Assembly (NCBI GenBank): GCA_905178155.1
Contig: CAJINV010000005.1
Coordinates: 3,403,716 to 3,467,715 of the forward strand
DNA from: Amoebophrya sp. A120
Taxonomy: Eukaryota > Sar > Dinophyceae > Syndiniales > Amoebophryaceae
Reading direction: 5' to 3'
DNA length: 64,000 nt
The position numbers and the translations under genes are program-made. The notes under the pieces were generated by a model, which saw only the letters and a list, made by a program, of their open reading frames with translations, was not told the origin of the DNA and did not search any database. This document shows, piece by piece, positions 44,822 to 56,703 of this stretch (positions within the stretch are counted from its first letter, which is position 1; each line of letters starts with the position of its first letter).

Positions 44822-45539
44822 GCTCCGAAGTTTGGTTTTAGATTTGTTTCACTTCTAGAAGTGCGTACGTCGTGACAACTACAGTAGATCCGGCAAAGGC
44901 ACTCAAGTCAAACCAAGGATTGATTGCACCAACAAGAAGAACAATTAGCTTGCGCAGACTTTGGTCGTTGAAGATAGCGAAATACTTATACGCGACACTG
45001 GATGGAAACTTCACAAGGCGAAGGCGGAGCGGCGCAAATAATAATAAATGGAAATCGATATAATTGAAAAAAGCCATGTACGTCTGGGGCCCCAAGATGA
45101 ACATGATCTGCTTGCTTGCAACCAATCTGTACAATCCAAAAAAAAAACACTCCTGCCTGGTAACCAAACAAATGATCACACCGCGCTAGCGCGTCCACGG
45201 CTTCCACTTGATGATCCCTGTGGAGCATGATACGAAGGAATGTGGTAACTCGCCTGCGTGCAAGGAGACAACAAATTTTGCGGACTTTTTTAAGCAGAAC
45301 GGCCAGAAAGTACCTAACACAGCGAGAAATGCTATGGGAACCAACGGGGAAGAACACTCAAAATCAACGCCGACAAATAAAATCAAACAAACAATCAAAA
45401 ATGCGGCCACGGCGCTCGACAATCACTCAGCGAACTGCCAAGCGACTGAGACAAGACATGCTCACCTCACTCAGGACGGGGGCGCCTGGCTTCACTGAGT
45501 GGCGCATACTTACAGTTCAAGCCTGCAGGCAGGGTGGGG
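44822..45539. other. Intergenic region
   Basis: About 700 bp between the SpoU gene start and a duplicated GC-rich repeat; no supported feature. Confidence 0.4.
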
Positions 45540-47935
45540 CGGGGCGCGAAAGAGTGATGCGGCCGGTGGCGAAAAAGAATCAACCAGGCCCCGGCGCACA
45601 ATCAGCGCAGATGCACGCATCGCAACGATCTCCACCACAGCTGGCGGAGTACCTATGCCAACCACCCAATAAAGACCGGCCGCGGCGTGCGTGGGCATGA
45701 TATGCGGGCACGCGGAGAGATACTCGGTGCGCAGGGTGACCCGGGGAGAGGTCGGCCGTGAGGGGGGGGCAGACCGCCCCCCCGGGGCAAAGGGCCGAGC
45801 GACCCGACGCGCGTCCGACAGGCCCTCGCCCCCGGGCCAACCGATTGGGCCGCCCGGCCGGCTTCCATGCCGCGGCCCCTGCGCTGACTTAGCCCGAGGG
45901 GGGCCCCTGCGGGCGTGATGCGCTGCGTCGGCTCCGCGGGCTTGTCCGCCTCCTCTTCCCAACTTCATCGCGAAGGAGTTCGCTTCGCGCGTTGTCGCTG
46001 TCGGTCGTCGGGAAGGCGCGCCGCCGCGTCATTACCGGGAACTGTGCCGCCGCCTTCCTCCCGCAGACGCCAGGCATCTATCTATTCGGAGCTCCCATCC
46101 GCGCGCGGCCAGAAAGTTCGCAAGCGCGGCAATTTGGGCAACCAGCGGCGGCCGAGACGAACAGTCGGCGGCCCACAGCGAGAGGCCATGTAGGTCAGCC
46201 ACGCCGTGAGTTGTCTACGTGCGCCGCTGCTGCTCTTCGGCGCAACAAATACCAAGCAGAGATCTAGGAAGAAACTCCTGGCGACTTCTCATGCCGCCTT
46301 CGCCTTCTCCTATACCGTGGACGCACACGACTGACGCAAAATCTGTAGAGCCATAAACTTACAGTGTGTCTTCTTTCTATCACTGTCTCTCAACAGACAA
46401 CACGGCTGCTCCTCTCGGACCTTGGAGATGACCGTAACCAATCACCAAAAGTGCAGAAAAACCCTCGAAAAGACTCGCTCATAAACGGATCGCCCTCTAT
46501 GGATATCTATGGAAGTAGAATCTGCCACAACAACCGGCACCAACACGCACTCGTTGTGTCAACTCCTCGCAGAACCACGAAGATATTTATCAAGCTGCTG
46601 CAGGAAGATGAACAGCGTTTTCTTTTTTCTTGTATTTTGATACTAGTATCTTGATAGTGGTGGTGCTGCACACACTTCAATGTCGCGCTTACTGCATCAA
46701 CATAATTAAGAAACAGTTACTCAATCAATTCATGAGATGGATGTAGTTGTATTCATCTCCTCCTCCTCTGCGGCCGGCCCCGGCGGCGAAAGAGAATCTA
46801 TCAACCAGGGCCCGGCGCACAATGAGCTCAGATGCGAACAACACAACGGGCCCAAGAGTTGGAGGACCCACAACTTGGCCACATGGGTGGCAGGTTGGAA
46901 GCCTTCGTGCCCCGGCCAGCCTCGGTGTGGAGCACAACACACGCGCGCGGAAGATCAACAGGGTGGCGCGGGGCGGAGAGGGGGGGCGAGGAAGGGCGCG
47001 CCCCCCGCCAGAAGGTGTCTCGGCTCTCGCCCGCGATGCCTTCGCGTCCGAGCGAACCAGCCGAGTTGCTCGGCCGCCATGCTGCGACCGCTTTGCGGAC
47101 TTACCTCCGAGGCCCCTGCGGGCAAGCTGCGCCGCTCGGCGGCGCAATACGAACACCGCGCCCGCCTGATGCTCAGCGCTGCCTCCGCCTTCCCGTCCGT
47201 CGCACGTGTCGTCGGCGATTTGCCGTTGTCCATTTGGACGGGCGCCGTCCTTGGGGGTCCGCATCCGACGGAGGCCAGATCGACGCCGGCAGGGGCGCCC
47301 GGTCCGCAAGTCCGCGAGCGCAGCATGGCGAACAGCGGGCGGCCGAAACCAACGAGCAGCGAGCCCGCGCCGGCGCAAGCAAGTAGGTCAGTTTGTTACG
47401 CCATGACTTTTCTACTTGTGCCGATGCTGCACTCCGGGAAAACAAACTACACAGAGCACAAAACTAGAGTAGAGAGAAGATCCTGTAGTTCCTGACCGTT
47501 CGCCATGCCGCCTTCACCTTCTCATCTCGCACCCTGGACGAACACCAGCTCTAGCGCTCGTCTGAGACCACCTGAACTAGAGCCATGAACTTACAACTTG
47601 TTATTCATTCATACTTCCTCTCACAACTCTCCTCGTACTCGCAACACGGTTGCTCTCGAACCTTGCAGGTGAACGTAAGTAACGGACACACATGCAGAGA
47701 AACCCTCGAAAGAATAACGCCCTACCTGGAGAAAGAATCTGCCAGAATAACCGTTACAAACACGCACTCGTAGAATCTGCGGTTGTCAACTACTCGCAGA
47801 ACCACGAAATTCACATTCTTCCTGCAGCAGGTGCAGGAAGATAAGCAACGTCTTCGTTTTCATTTTTGTATTTTGATATCTTCAAGGTAGTGCACATACT
47901 TCTTCGATGTCGCGCTTACTGCATCAGCAGAGTCA
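45540..47935. repeat. Diverged tandem duplication, two copies of about 1.2 kb with GC-rich cores
   Basis: Copy 1 runs about 45540-46705 and copy 2 about 46755-47935. Both open with a GGCGAAA-AGAATC segment followed by CCCGGCGCACAAT, pass through a GC-rich core of about 650 bp, and close with AT-richer sequence sharing the order CATGCCGCCTTC, AGAGCCAT-AACTTACA, AACCCTCGAAA, GCAGAACCACGAA and CGCGCTTACTGCATCA. The cores differ by many substitutions and indels. Frames open in the cores on both strands look like GC artefacts. This may be a duplicated mobile element or a non-coding repeat. Confidence 0.65.
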
Positions 47936-47999
47936 AAGAAAAGTCGTTCGATGATCTTCATCGTCATAAATTTATTCATGCGGAAGTTGTATCATGTAT

Positions 48000-49273
48000 T
48001 CATCTCCTCCTTCTCTGCACCGTTTCAAAGCCGTCCTCATCGATCGTCGGCATTTGCTGGTGATTTGCCACACCAAACCCACTGCCCGACATCCCGGCCA
48101 CGGGCCCCTTCCCCAATGACATGTCAAACTGTCCCACTGGTCGGTCGAAAATCTCCGATGCGGATATTTCCGGGTGTTGTACCTGCAGGTTCGGAACGTC
48201 TTCCTCACTGTCTCCCTCATCGTCCATGTCCACGTCCATATCGTTGTCGTCTTGCGGATTCGAGCCGCAATTTTGGATCGAGGACAGGTGGTTCAAACCA
48301 CTTCCTGCGGTTGTGTTCAGGAAGCTCCCCTGCTCTGCAATATTTGCGGGCGCACCAGTGCCGCAGGAGGCCGGAGAGGGTCCAGCAGGAGCGCCAGATG
48401 CTGATATCACGTTGCCATGCTCGTCTGCATACCTGAGATTGTTTTTTTTGAGAACAAACGATCGTGACAAGTATGTACAGAGTGGTAAAAAACGCAGTAT
48501 TCATCGGGGCAGGCTGTGAAGCCATGTCTGTTTATTGACATTGCAAATTGAAAACAGTGAATCATCAGTCTTACATTGTTCCATCCTGGAACTTGCAAGC
48601 GTTGACTTGTGCCACGGCTTGTGCCTGCAGGGCGATTTCTCGGTCGGCGAGGCTGTAGTCCTTCGCTCGGCACGTATCGAGGAGCTGAATACACTTCGTC
48701 GCTATTACGAGGTCGCCTGTAGGTGTGTGTTGAGTGAAAGGTAAGTTTTTTGCGTCGCGCAATTCCATTTCGATGTGATAACTTCTCGACGTTTGCCTTT
48801 GCTGCGTCGAATCCCAAAGAACCCAATAATCTGTGATCACATCCTCATGCACGGAACTCCATGCAGATGCAGGTGCAGCACATGCACCAGTTTTCAACAG
48901 AAACCTTCGACGCCTGAAACACTTACTGTTACTACATAACCAAGGTAAAAATACTGTCATCCTCCAACTCCGTGTCGCAGAACGCGTACATCTTCACACG
49001 TAAAAACTCCGCTAATTTGTCCACATCGGAGTCGTCCGGCTTTTTCAGCGTTAACGGCGGCCTTCTCCGGTCCAGCAGCACCGCGAACAACTCGTCCAAC
49101 AACTGGTTTACCCGACTCCTACTGTGCCTCCCGCACCACTCTTGGTCGACGATGAGCTGCACGACCGTCCATTTTCGGAAAACGGCGAAAACCCCGTCTT
49201 TGAATTTTTCCTCCCACTCCGCCGGGGCGTTGTGGCTCCCGAGGTTGGCCTGCTGGTGCGGTGCGGGGTCCAT
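48000..49273 (-). CDS. TSR2: Pre-rRNA-processing protein TSR2 homologue, 297 aa
   Basis: Three exons (49273-48955, 48716-48575, 48432-48000) joined by GT-AG introns give 297 residues. The N-terminal half has the TSR2 fold signatures: FRKWTVVQLIVDQEWCGRHS, a helix with RVNQLLDELFAVL, DVDKLAEFLRVKMYAFCDTE and LEDDSDLVIATKCIQLLDTC. An acidic stretch (DNDMDVDMDDEGDSEED) and the closing DEDGFETVQRRRR, typical of TSR2 C-termini, follow. TSR2 chaperones eS26 into the pre-40S subunit. The protein is longer than the roughly 190-205 residues of other TSR2 proteins because of a Gly/Ala/Ser-rich insertion in the third exon. Confidence 0.88.
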
Positions 49274-50398
49274 GATTTCCTCAAAATAACGGGGGTATTT
49301 TTGCTTCCAAAGGGTGCCTTGACCGGGGGACTCTGGTCAGTTCTTCACACGTAAAAACTCAAGAATTTTTTACGTCGAGGTTGAAGTAATATGCGAGTGG
49401 TCGTAATTTCTGTTGTAGCAGCAATTGGTGGTGGTGCAAAAGACAACTTCACTCGAATCTCAGAACGTTTTACTATAATGACCCGGGCGTGGTCGAATAA
49501 TGCTAGACGGGGAAAGATCTAGTTGTTCTAGGTCAGTGGGGTGCCTGGAAACATGATATGCGGGTGGACAGATGTTCCAGCAATTCGTCCGACTTCTAGT
49601 AGCTACTGATTTCTTGCTCATTTTTGCGAGAGCCAAGGGATCGCCGGGACGAGCACAGAGTAAGTGGTGATCATGGTTTCAGCTCTGCGGAACGCATCTT
49701 TTTGTTGCTTTCTTTCAAGGACCACAGGGATCGATTTGATCAGGAGGCTTATTTTAGAAGTTCCATAGTGTTCAGATTGCACGGGCGTCTCTATAAAAAG
49801 TCAACCGATGATCACGACAATTTCCTCGACCACACTAAGATCCAGATCCATCAAGTGGTGGTTGGACCATTTCTGTAACATCGGTATGAAAAATGCATTC
49901 CTTTATCTTGCTGATGCACACGACGACCGACAACATGGAGACGATTCGAGCAGTCGCCAAAGCCGTAGCAGCTACCGCGGCATCTTCATTATCATTCCTC
50001 TGCTGTTCGTTTTTTGCAAATTTTGTACAGGATGAAACTTAAATTTGTGCAGCGAGCGGCGTCAGTTGCTTTTGGCAGCAGATATGCACTCCGGCGCCAA
50101 GCACTGCTGAGGTCACACTACAATTTACCTTCGCAGCTGCGCAATTTCGGATATTGCCTGAGTTTGATTTTTCCCTCTTTGCGTAGTATAATTTTTCCGA
50201 TAAGTATAATTGATCTTGATTCCATCACCATCTTCTCGTCTGTAGATTTGAAGATTTTCAGAAATTGCGTATAATTGAAGTTGATGTACCATAGACATAG
50301 TTAGACTTGTTTTCTTCAGCGTGTTTGATGTAGTATTCTCAAGTATAATCCATCGAGTTTCAGCGTCTTTCAGGTGAAAGCGAGCTTCACTAGCAACC
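49274..50398. other. Intergenic region
   Basis: About 1.1 kb with no supported gene. AT-rich; no repeats recognised. Confidence 0.4.
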
Positions 50399-53302
50399 CT
50401 ACGCCTCCGCATCGTCGCCACTGGCGGCATTTGCGTCGGCACTGGCGTACTTTACCTCTTTCATGTTCTGCACCTTGGCCCGGGCTTTTTTCCCCTTGTA
50501 CAACGCTTGCACGCGTGTGGCGGCCTCCTCCTCTTCCGCCCGCTCGCGTTCCTCCTGCTCTTTTTATGGGGCTCTCAACTGTTACATACTCAACTGTTAC
50601 ATGATTTGTCATGCAAAATGATCATGAGCCGCCAGACCATCATGCTGCTTCGCATGGCAAAGTCTCGAAGGGCTAGACAGCGTCTAAATCTGTGCCAAAT
50701 TTGTGATGCGAGACGTGCAAGCTCGCCCGTTTCCCTATTGCTGTTTTTGCATCACAAACCCATGTAACAGTTGAGAATGTAACGTTTGAGAACACCATAC
50801 TTTTTTCGCTTGCATTTTCGCCTGGACCTCCGCCCGGTCGCGCTTGCCCCGGTAGAGCGATTGAACCTGAGCAGGAGCGATGTTCGTTGTCAGAATGGGA
50901 GTAGAGCTGGTTGCAAAAGATAAAGACTGGTCGGTGTGTTCACCAATGCAGCCGCAGCATCAAAAATTGAGAATGTACACAGTATACTTCTAAGTATCGT
51001 TCGACTAGTTGCAGCTACACATCACGCGCGTAACAAATACCTTCGTCGCCGCCGCCTCGTCCTCTTTTGCTTCCCTGGCTGCCTGCTCGTCGGCAGTCTC
51101 GCCCGCTGGTGCCCTTGTCGGTACCTCTTCAGCCACGGCAGTTTCCTTTACGGGCTCGGCCTTTGGCACGACTCTGGGACCACCAACTGTTGTTGAATAA
51201 CGAAGTACTACTTCGTGATGTTGCAGTGCATCAGTACCACGCCTGCCCAAACGAGAGGCACACAGGTAGTACAGAAAGGGGTCTTTTAACACAACATTAA
51301 TATAGCAGGCACAATATTTATTCGCACGTTTCGAAATAAATTCTATTCCACAGTAGAAAGTATTAAACGTGAAACGTCTACTACCTTCAGCGACACTTGG
51401 ATCCAGCAAATCCGACCTGACCGCGCAGACAGTCACTGGTGTTGTTGGTCTCCCAGCGTAGTTGACACCCATCCGACTTATTTTCCACATCTGTATGATA
51501 AAATCGGACGTGTCAGTTTCGAGTTTCTGATTTCGAAGCGCAGCCAATGACGTGGTTGATGTATGAAACTACAATCCGAAGATTTTCGCATGACAGATTC
51601 ACGTACTCTGAGGTTGCGTTGTGTTTGTAGAAGCAAAAGTACCGTTCTCATGCCGGTTATCACTCGCCCAAAAATCACCGTCTTTCCATCGCACATCGGC
51701 AACTCCTTGAGCGTCACGTAAAATTGCGAACCATTGGTGTCTAATTTGCTCTTGCACATCCCGAGTAAGCCTGGGGAATCGTGCTTGTACCTGAGGATTT
51801 CGGTATTTGCAGCTGCATGCACGTGCACACGGCGAAGTCCTTTCGCGATCGCAAAATCTTTCCGGCTTAGAAAAAATAACGTGAAAGTAAATTCAGGTTT
51901 GTAAGTTCTTACTTGTAGGAGTCGTCTGGAACTGGATCTCCGGAGTCTGATACGGAGTTGCACCCCGACCCGTCCTATCAAATGCAAAAATGTCTGGGTC
52001 TGGAAGATTCTGAGACTTGTCATGCATATTTTGCATGACCCAGGATGTCTGTAATGCACGACCTAGCATCACATATTTTTAGAGGGCTTTCTGATCATGC
52101 CTACTCCGCATGACAAATGCGCTCCCCGCGTAGCAGAAACGAGACCTCTCTTGCTGGTCATGCAATACAGATTTTTTTACAGTCCAAAGTTAGCATCACA
52201 AGTTCCAACCTTCCAGACCCAGACACTTTTACATTTGATACGTCCACTATGTCCCCGCCTTGAATGTAACAGTCCTTCTTTATTCGGTGTATCTGTGATT
52301 TTTTCGGTGATTCTGGTGATTATACATTGCATCAAGTGATTTGGCTTGAAGAAGATCATGCAGGCGAAGACATCTAAATTTATCTTCGACACTTACACTT
52401 GTTTAGAACAAAATCAAACGATGGAACAAACCCCTTCTAGAAAAATCAGTGATTACTGGGGATCCAAGGTATTTCCCGCTTTGCAGCAGCGCCAAAAAGT
52501 TGTTCACGATTCTTGGGCACTCCTTGTGAAAGAGTTCAAACGCCACGGGCTCGGCTTCTCGGTCGCCAAATTGAAACGTGACCTGGCAGTATCTCCTTGA
52601 CTTCGCAAAGTTCTGCTGCTGGGCTTTATTCGCGAGCCTCTTGTACACCAGCATCGACGTACTGTCTTCGTATTTGAACCTGACAGAAAATTGACAGAAA
52701 ATTTGTATTGCGAGAGAAAGAGAAGTAGAGCACATGTACAATGATCAATCATCTCTCTTCATACTGCGGCGCGTCTGCGAACAGGATAAAGCAAAAAATA
52801 TACATTTTTCTATTTTTACCTTTTCTCTGCCCATTCGAAGAATCTGTCCATATTTGCGAAATAGAGCGCCTTCTCGTCGTCTGCTATGGCGTACACGAGC
52901 GTGTTACTTGGCTTGCACATGAAAAACGCGCCTCCCAGGCTGCCAGCGATCTTTTTCAGTCGGATTTCGTACTGTGCTTCAAAGTAGCCCTCAATCGTGG
53001 CGCGGACGTTTGATCTGAGTTTGGGTAAGGTTTTTGCTATGCCTGAGTACTACGTTCTTGAAGCAATGAAATAATGGTCATCTCGCCGGAAAGCAAATCG
53101 AATTCTACTTCACCACATTCACCGTGAGTACCTGTTTTGCAATGGATGAATACCACTTGCTCATCATGAGCGCACGAAGAAGTGAATACCTGTTTTGTGC
53201 CAAGAACTCCGCTGCCATGCGGAGCTTGTGAAAATCTGGAGCCTGCCATTTTCCCACCACGTGAATGTGGTACTGGATTGGCTCGGCCGCGGGGGCTGGC
53301 AT
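50399..53302 (-). CDS. PPIL6-like cyclophilin with C-terminal IQ-like repeats, 448 aa
   Basis: Ten exons (53302-53190, 53014-52820, 52679-52457, 52292-52241, 51970-51913, 51790-51643, 51568-51385, 51186-51041, 50866-50800, 50559-50399) total 449 codons. The N-terminal region (IHVVGKWQAPDFHKLRMAAE) resembles the thioredoxin-like leader of PPIL6. The cyclophilin core follows, with CPRIVNNFLALL, SPIHRIKKDCYIQGGDIVDG, PGLLGMCKSKLDTNGSQFYV and GKTVIFGRVITGM; several standard active-site residues are replaced, so isomerase activity is doubtful. After the core come acidic, Ala/Glu-rich sequence and two IQ-like units (VQSLYRGKRDRAEVQ and VQALYKGKKARAKVQ) that could bind calmodulin. PPIL6 is associated with cilia in animals. 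Seven introns are GT-AG and two are introner-like elements. Confidence 0.87.
50565..50799. mobile_element. Introner-like element, family E (235 bp)
   Basis: Inverted ends of about 39 bp contain CTCAACTGTTACATG: left TATGGGGCTCTCAACTG, right reversed TATGGTGTTCTCAAACG. Perfect CTTTT flanks. Excision joins MQAKK to EQEERERAEE between the two IQ-like units. Confidence 0.88.
51976..52240 (+). mobile_element. Introner-like element, family B (265 bp)
   Basis: TATCAAATGCAAAAATGTCT left, TATCAAATGTAAAAGTGTCT reading in from the right. Perfect CGTCC flanks. Excision joins IQGGDIVDG to SGCNSVSD inside the cyclophilin core, where the family consensus is contiguous, which is strong evidence that it is removed from the mRNA. 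Confidence 0.94.
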
Positions 53303-53942
53303 CTTTTTTGCGTTGGCAGCTGAAAAATCAAAAACTTGTTCGTATATACTTGTGACAAAAGGAGCCGAGTGTTCTCAAGCTTCTCCCGTAGCTAGTGCAA
53401 GAACATATAATTTGTAGTGGTGCACTGTACTGGTGGGCGTGGGCCTGTTGCCTGTTGGTGTAGTTAGCACCTGGCAATAACAAGCATCGTGTTTACGGCA
53501 GCCCATTCTTTTCCCTGGGGAGACATCACTACACGACGACCTTCGACAATACCGAGCGACAGCGAGGTGAATCGAGGAGTGCGACAATTTCAGTACGAGG
53601 TCAAGCAGCAATCCATGATGTTGCGGCGTTCCTCATAAGTAGAAGTACGTCTTCTTGCATCAACTACAAGATGTACGGGTGCGATGAAACTTCTACAACA
53701 ATGCGGCCGATGTGTTTATTCTTTCCCCTCGTGGTAGCACTCGATATTAATAACACACTCTGTTTTCACTCATTGAAGATTCTTATTCGACTATAGAGAC
53801 GACAAACAAGCTGAGAGAAAATATCTAGAAGAACTCACTACGCGCCCGCCTGCTCATTAGCCAGTCGTAGAATCGAATGTGGTAGAGGCACTACCACTAC
53901 AAGAGGAAGACTAAAAAACCAGCAGCCCACTACTGCTTTCAT
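53303..53942. other. Intergenic region
   Basis: About 640 bp upstream of the cyclophilin gene; no supported feature. Confidence 0.4.
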
Positions 53943-54668
53943 TCATGTGGTTTTCTTTTCGTTTCTGACTGTGGTGTTTGTACTGTCTACAACTCCACTC
54001 GCAGCCGCATCAACATCTTCGTCCGTATATGCATCAGTGTTTTCCGCAAAGCCGCTCTCCTTCAGATTTTGTGTCGTTCTCGACGGCAATTCCCCGTCGC
54101 TCATTTCGCCCGCGTCGGCCATCAAGTCTTCCACCTCCTCAAACATCCTCGCGTCGAACGCTTTTGCCCAGAGTTTTTGGATAGTTTTCAACTCCGTTTC
54201 CGTCAACCCCTTACTACCCGGCGAAACGTGCTGGACAAAGCGCTGGATCGCGGAGGGACGGAGGCTGCGCGGGTCCTCTTTGGGGAGTTGGGCGGACAAA
54301 GCGTCTGCGATGGTTTCCAAGTCGGGTTGGAGGAGCTTTGATGTTGTAGTTGTTCTGGAGAACGGGCGAGTTGAAGAAAAAAGCGGGGACGAAGATGAGG
54401 CTGACAATGAGGTTCTGCAGCTGCTGCTGTTGGACCATGGACATGCTCTTCCCGTGGCGAAACTAGAACGTTGCGCCCCCGTAGCAGCATGCGAATGAGA
54501 AGTCGACGTTGCACGGTGGATCAGCGGACGATACAACGAAGACGAGGAGCAACTCCTCGTCCTTAACATCACCGCAGCATGTACTATACCGCTGGGTTTT
54601 ATTGTTCTGCCGCGAAACGCTGGCCGCGCGATCAGTGGTGGCATAGGCAGCGAGCAAAGCGAGGGCAT
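53943..54668 (-). CDS. Hypothetical protein, possibly mitochondrial, 241 aa
   Basis: A single-exon frame whose first ATG is at 54668; a longer frame exists only with a non-ATG start. Residues 1-110 are rich in Arg, Ser and Thr and nearly free of acids, with a second possible start at MLRTRSCSSSSLYRP, consistent with a mitochondrial presequence. The remainder has a helical block (TETELKTIQKLWAKAFDARM) followed by acidic sequence with EEVEDLMADAGEMSDGELP. I do not recognise a family. The clear change from a basic leader to a helical acidic domain supports a real gene. Confidence 0.6.
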   Translation of the reverse strand: MPSLCSLPMPPLIARPAFRGRTIKPSGIVHAAVMLRTRSCSSSSLYRPLIHRATSTSHSHAATGAQRSSFATGRACPWSNSSSCRTSLSASSSSPLFSSTRPFSRTTTTSKLLQPDLETIADALSAQLPKEDPRSLRPSAIQRFVQHVSPGSKGLTETELKTIQKLWAKAFDARMFEEVEDLMADAGEMSDGELPSRTTQNLKESGFAENTDAYTDEDVDAAASGVVDSTNTTVRNEKKTT

Positions 54669-54918
54669 CTCTTGTCTTTTATCTTTATGGCTCAGCTCCA
54701 ACCACGACGGTGTGTGACGATTATAACACGTGGCGCTAAGAGAAGAACGCTGCAACTACCTCGCGGCCAACGTAGTCCAGTAAAACAAAAAGACGGCACT
54801 TATCACTCTTAGCCGTTCTCATTTAGCCTGTATATATTGTCGTAGCACCGCAAAAAACATCAAGACAGGGGTCCATCACGATGAGCATCAAACTCGTTGA
54901 TTTATCTCAGGATTAGCT

Positions 54919-55630
54919 ATCGCCGTGGAAAAACGCCGGCGCGATGCAGTGCAATACTGCAGTCACAGAGGCAAACGTAGCTTGTTTTTTTTTATATCTA
55001 CATGGTAGTTTAGAGGTCGTGACCGCAACACGTTGAAATCATCACGCAGCAATTATTTCCGCACGACTTTCTGTTCAGTCCCCATGGTCATCAATAGGCG
55101 ACAACTGTGAGTAGTCACGAAAATGGTGGGGCTCCACTTGCTCCGCTTGCTCCGGTGCGTATCGCCGTGAAGAAACGCCGGCGCGATGCAGTGCAATACC
55201 GCAGTTACAGAGGAGGCAAACGCAGCTTGTTTTTTTTTTCTACATGGTAGATTAGAGGTCATGACCGCAACGCGTTGAAATTATCACGCAGCAAGTAGTT
55301 CCGCACGACTTTCTTATTCTTGTTGACTGAAAAGAAAGTTTCTTTTCAGTCCCCATGGTCATTAATAGGCGACAACTGTGAGTAGTCACGAAAATGGTGG
55401 GGCTCCACTTGCTCCGCTTGCTCCGGTGCGTATCGCCGTGAAGAAACGCCGGCGCGATGCAGTGCAATACCGCAGTTACAGAGGAGGCAAACGCAGCTTG
55501 TTTTTTTTTTCTACATGGTAGATTAGAGGTCATGACCGCAACGCGTTGAAATTATCACGCAGCAAGTAGTTCCGCACGACTTTCTTATTCTTGTTAGTCC
55601 CCATGGTCATTAATAGGCGACAACTGTTAC
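54919..55630. repeat. Three-copy tandem repeat, periods 242 and 271 bp
   Basis: Copies begin ATCGCCGTG at 54919, 55161 and 55432; the third is partial. They share AACGCCGGCGCGATGCAGTG, a poly-T tract, CTACATGGTAG, the ATCACGCAGCAA segment and CCCCATGGTCAT. Copies 2 and 3 are nearly identical apart from a 23-bp insertion; copy 1 is more diverged. Frames of 69-93 codons in the repeats are likely by-products. The segment GAAAATGGTGGGGCTCCACT also occurs at about 56757, in the last exon of the next gene. Confidence 0.85.
55326..55350. repeat. 25-bp near-perfect palindrome inside repeat copy 2
   Basis: ACTGAAAAGAAA, one base, then its exact reverse complement. It is absent from copy 3 at the same place, where the sequence runs straight from CTTGTT to AGTCCCC, so it marks a recent insertion or local duplication. 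Confidence 0.85.
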
Positions 55631-56703
55631 TAGTGGACTTTCTCAATAAAGGACTATTTGGCCGAAGTGATTTCTAAGTGTACTCCCGTCGTGTTTCGCT
55701 TCAAAAGCCGATTGGTATCTGGATTCTTTTCTGATTATTTTGGATGGCCATACGTAGACCGATGGCATTTTGATGCGTTCTGCAAGTTTCCGTCAGTCTT
55801 CTTTCCAGCATGCCAACCAGCTTAGACTAGACCCAAAACGAATGCACTTCGCGACAACGGCTCGGCGCAAAATCGCGCGTACGAATCAGCGAAATACAGG
55901 GCAAAGAACGAAAAGAGACGCCGCGCGATGAGATTCTTTGCGCGCCGTTTGCACTAGAGAAGAGCTGGGCCGTTTGCTACGTACTCTTGCTTTTGGAAAA
56001 TTTGCAAAAGCCCCAGCCCCCCCTGCGGCAGAAAGAGCAAAGTGGCTGCGTGCCCACGTAGTGCAGTCGTGTGGCAGCGCTTACTTACACGCTGGCACCA
56101 CGGTCGCAGCCATTTTGCTCTTTCCCCCGCGCACGGGAGCTGGAACTGTTGCGACCTTTTTTCTCGGGTTTGCGACCTTTTTTTTCTCGGGTTTGCGACC
56201 TTTTTTCTTCAGTTTGCGAGGTTTTTTCTTCAGTGTGCGACCTTTTTTGCTATTTTCGACACAAAAAAGCGCCACAGAATGGCTTCCAGGTGGGAAGCGC
56301 CGGGGGCACCGGCGAGGCAGCGCGCGGCGCATCCACAAGCTCCGACGGCCGCCCGCAAAGGCGCGCGGCGCACCTTCCACGCTGCGCACGCCTTTTGTTT
56401 TTTGGCTAGTTTCGCGAGTTTTTTCGTGCCCCGGCTCTTTTTTTTTACAGTTTTTGTATGTCCCGGCGGCATTTTTCCCTGCTTTGCGCGGCCAAACAGG
56501 ACGCCGCTTGTCTTTTTTTTCCCTTGAAGCAGGTCCCAATAATCTTGCCCGCCGGAACGTACACGCACCGCGCCGATACGCCCCAACTTGTTTTGCTTCC
56601 GCGAGATTTTCCTTTCCGCTGGAGCCCTCTTCCGGCCCACTTTCCCGTGGTTCTGCGTCGGCCACGAGTCCGGAAAAAGACTTAGGGATTACTTCGGTTT
56701 TAC
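55631..56703. other. Intergenic region with short GCGACC-poly-T repeats
   Basis: Between 56150 and 56250 the motif GCGACCTTTTTTC recurs about four times with small changes, and GC-rich stretches flank it. Frames open on both strands are repetitive and not credible as proteins. It includes the 3' region of the next gene. Confidence 0.45.

Noticed and set aside
46725-47495. Frames of more than 180 codons in the second GC-rich repeat copy
   Set aside because: The equivalent frames are not conserved in the first copy, so coding constraint is absent.
48940-48955. Non-GT-AG intron in TSR2 after the FTL codons
   Set aside because: A donor GTATTT 15 bp upstream gives a clean GT-AG intron, keeps the frame and matches the family better (LEDDSDLVIATK).
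55053-55533. Two near-identical 69-93 codon frames in the tandem repeat
   Set aside because: They are duplicated with the DNA repeat, and the more diverged first copy does not keep the frame; no evidence of a protein.
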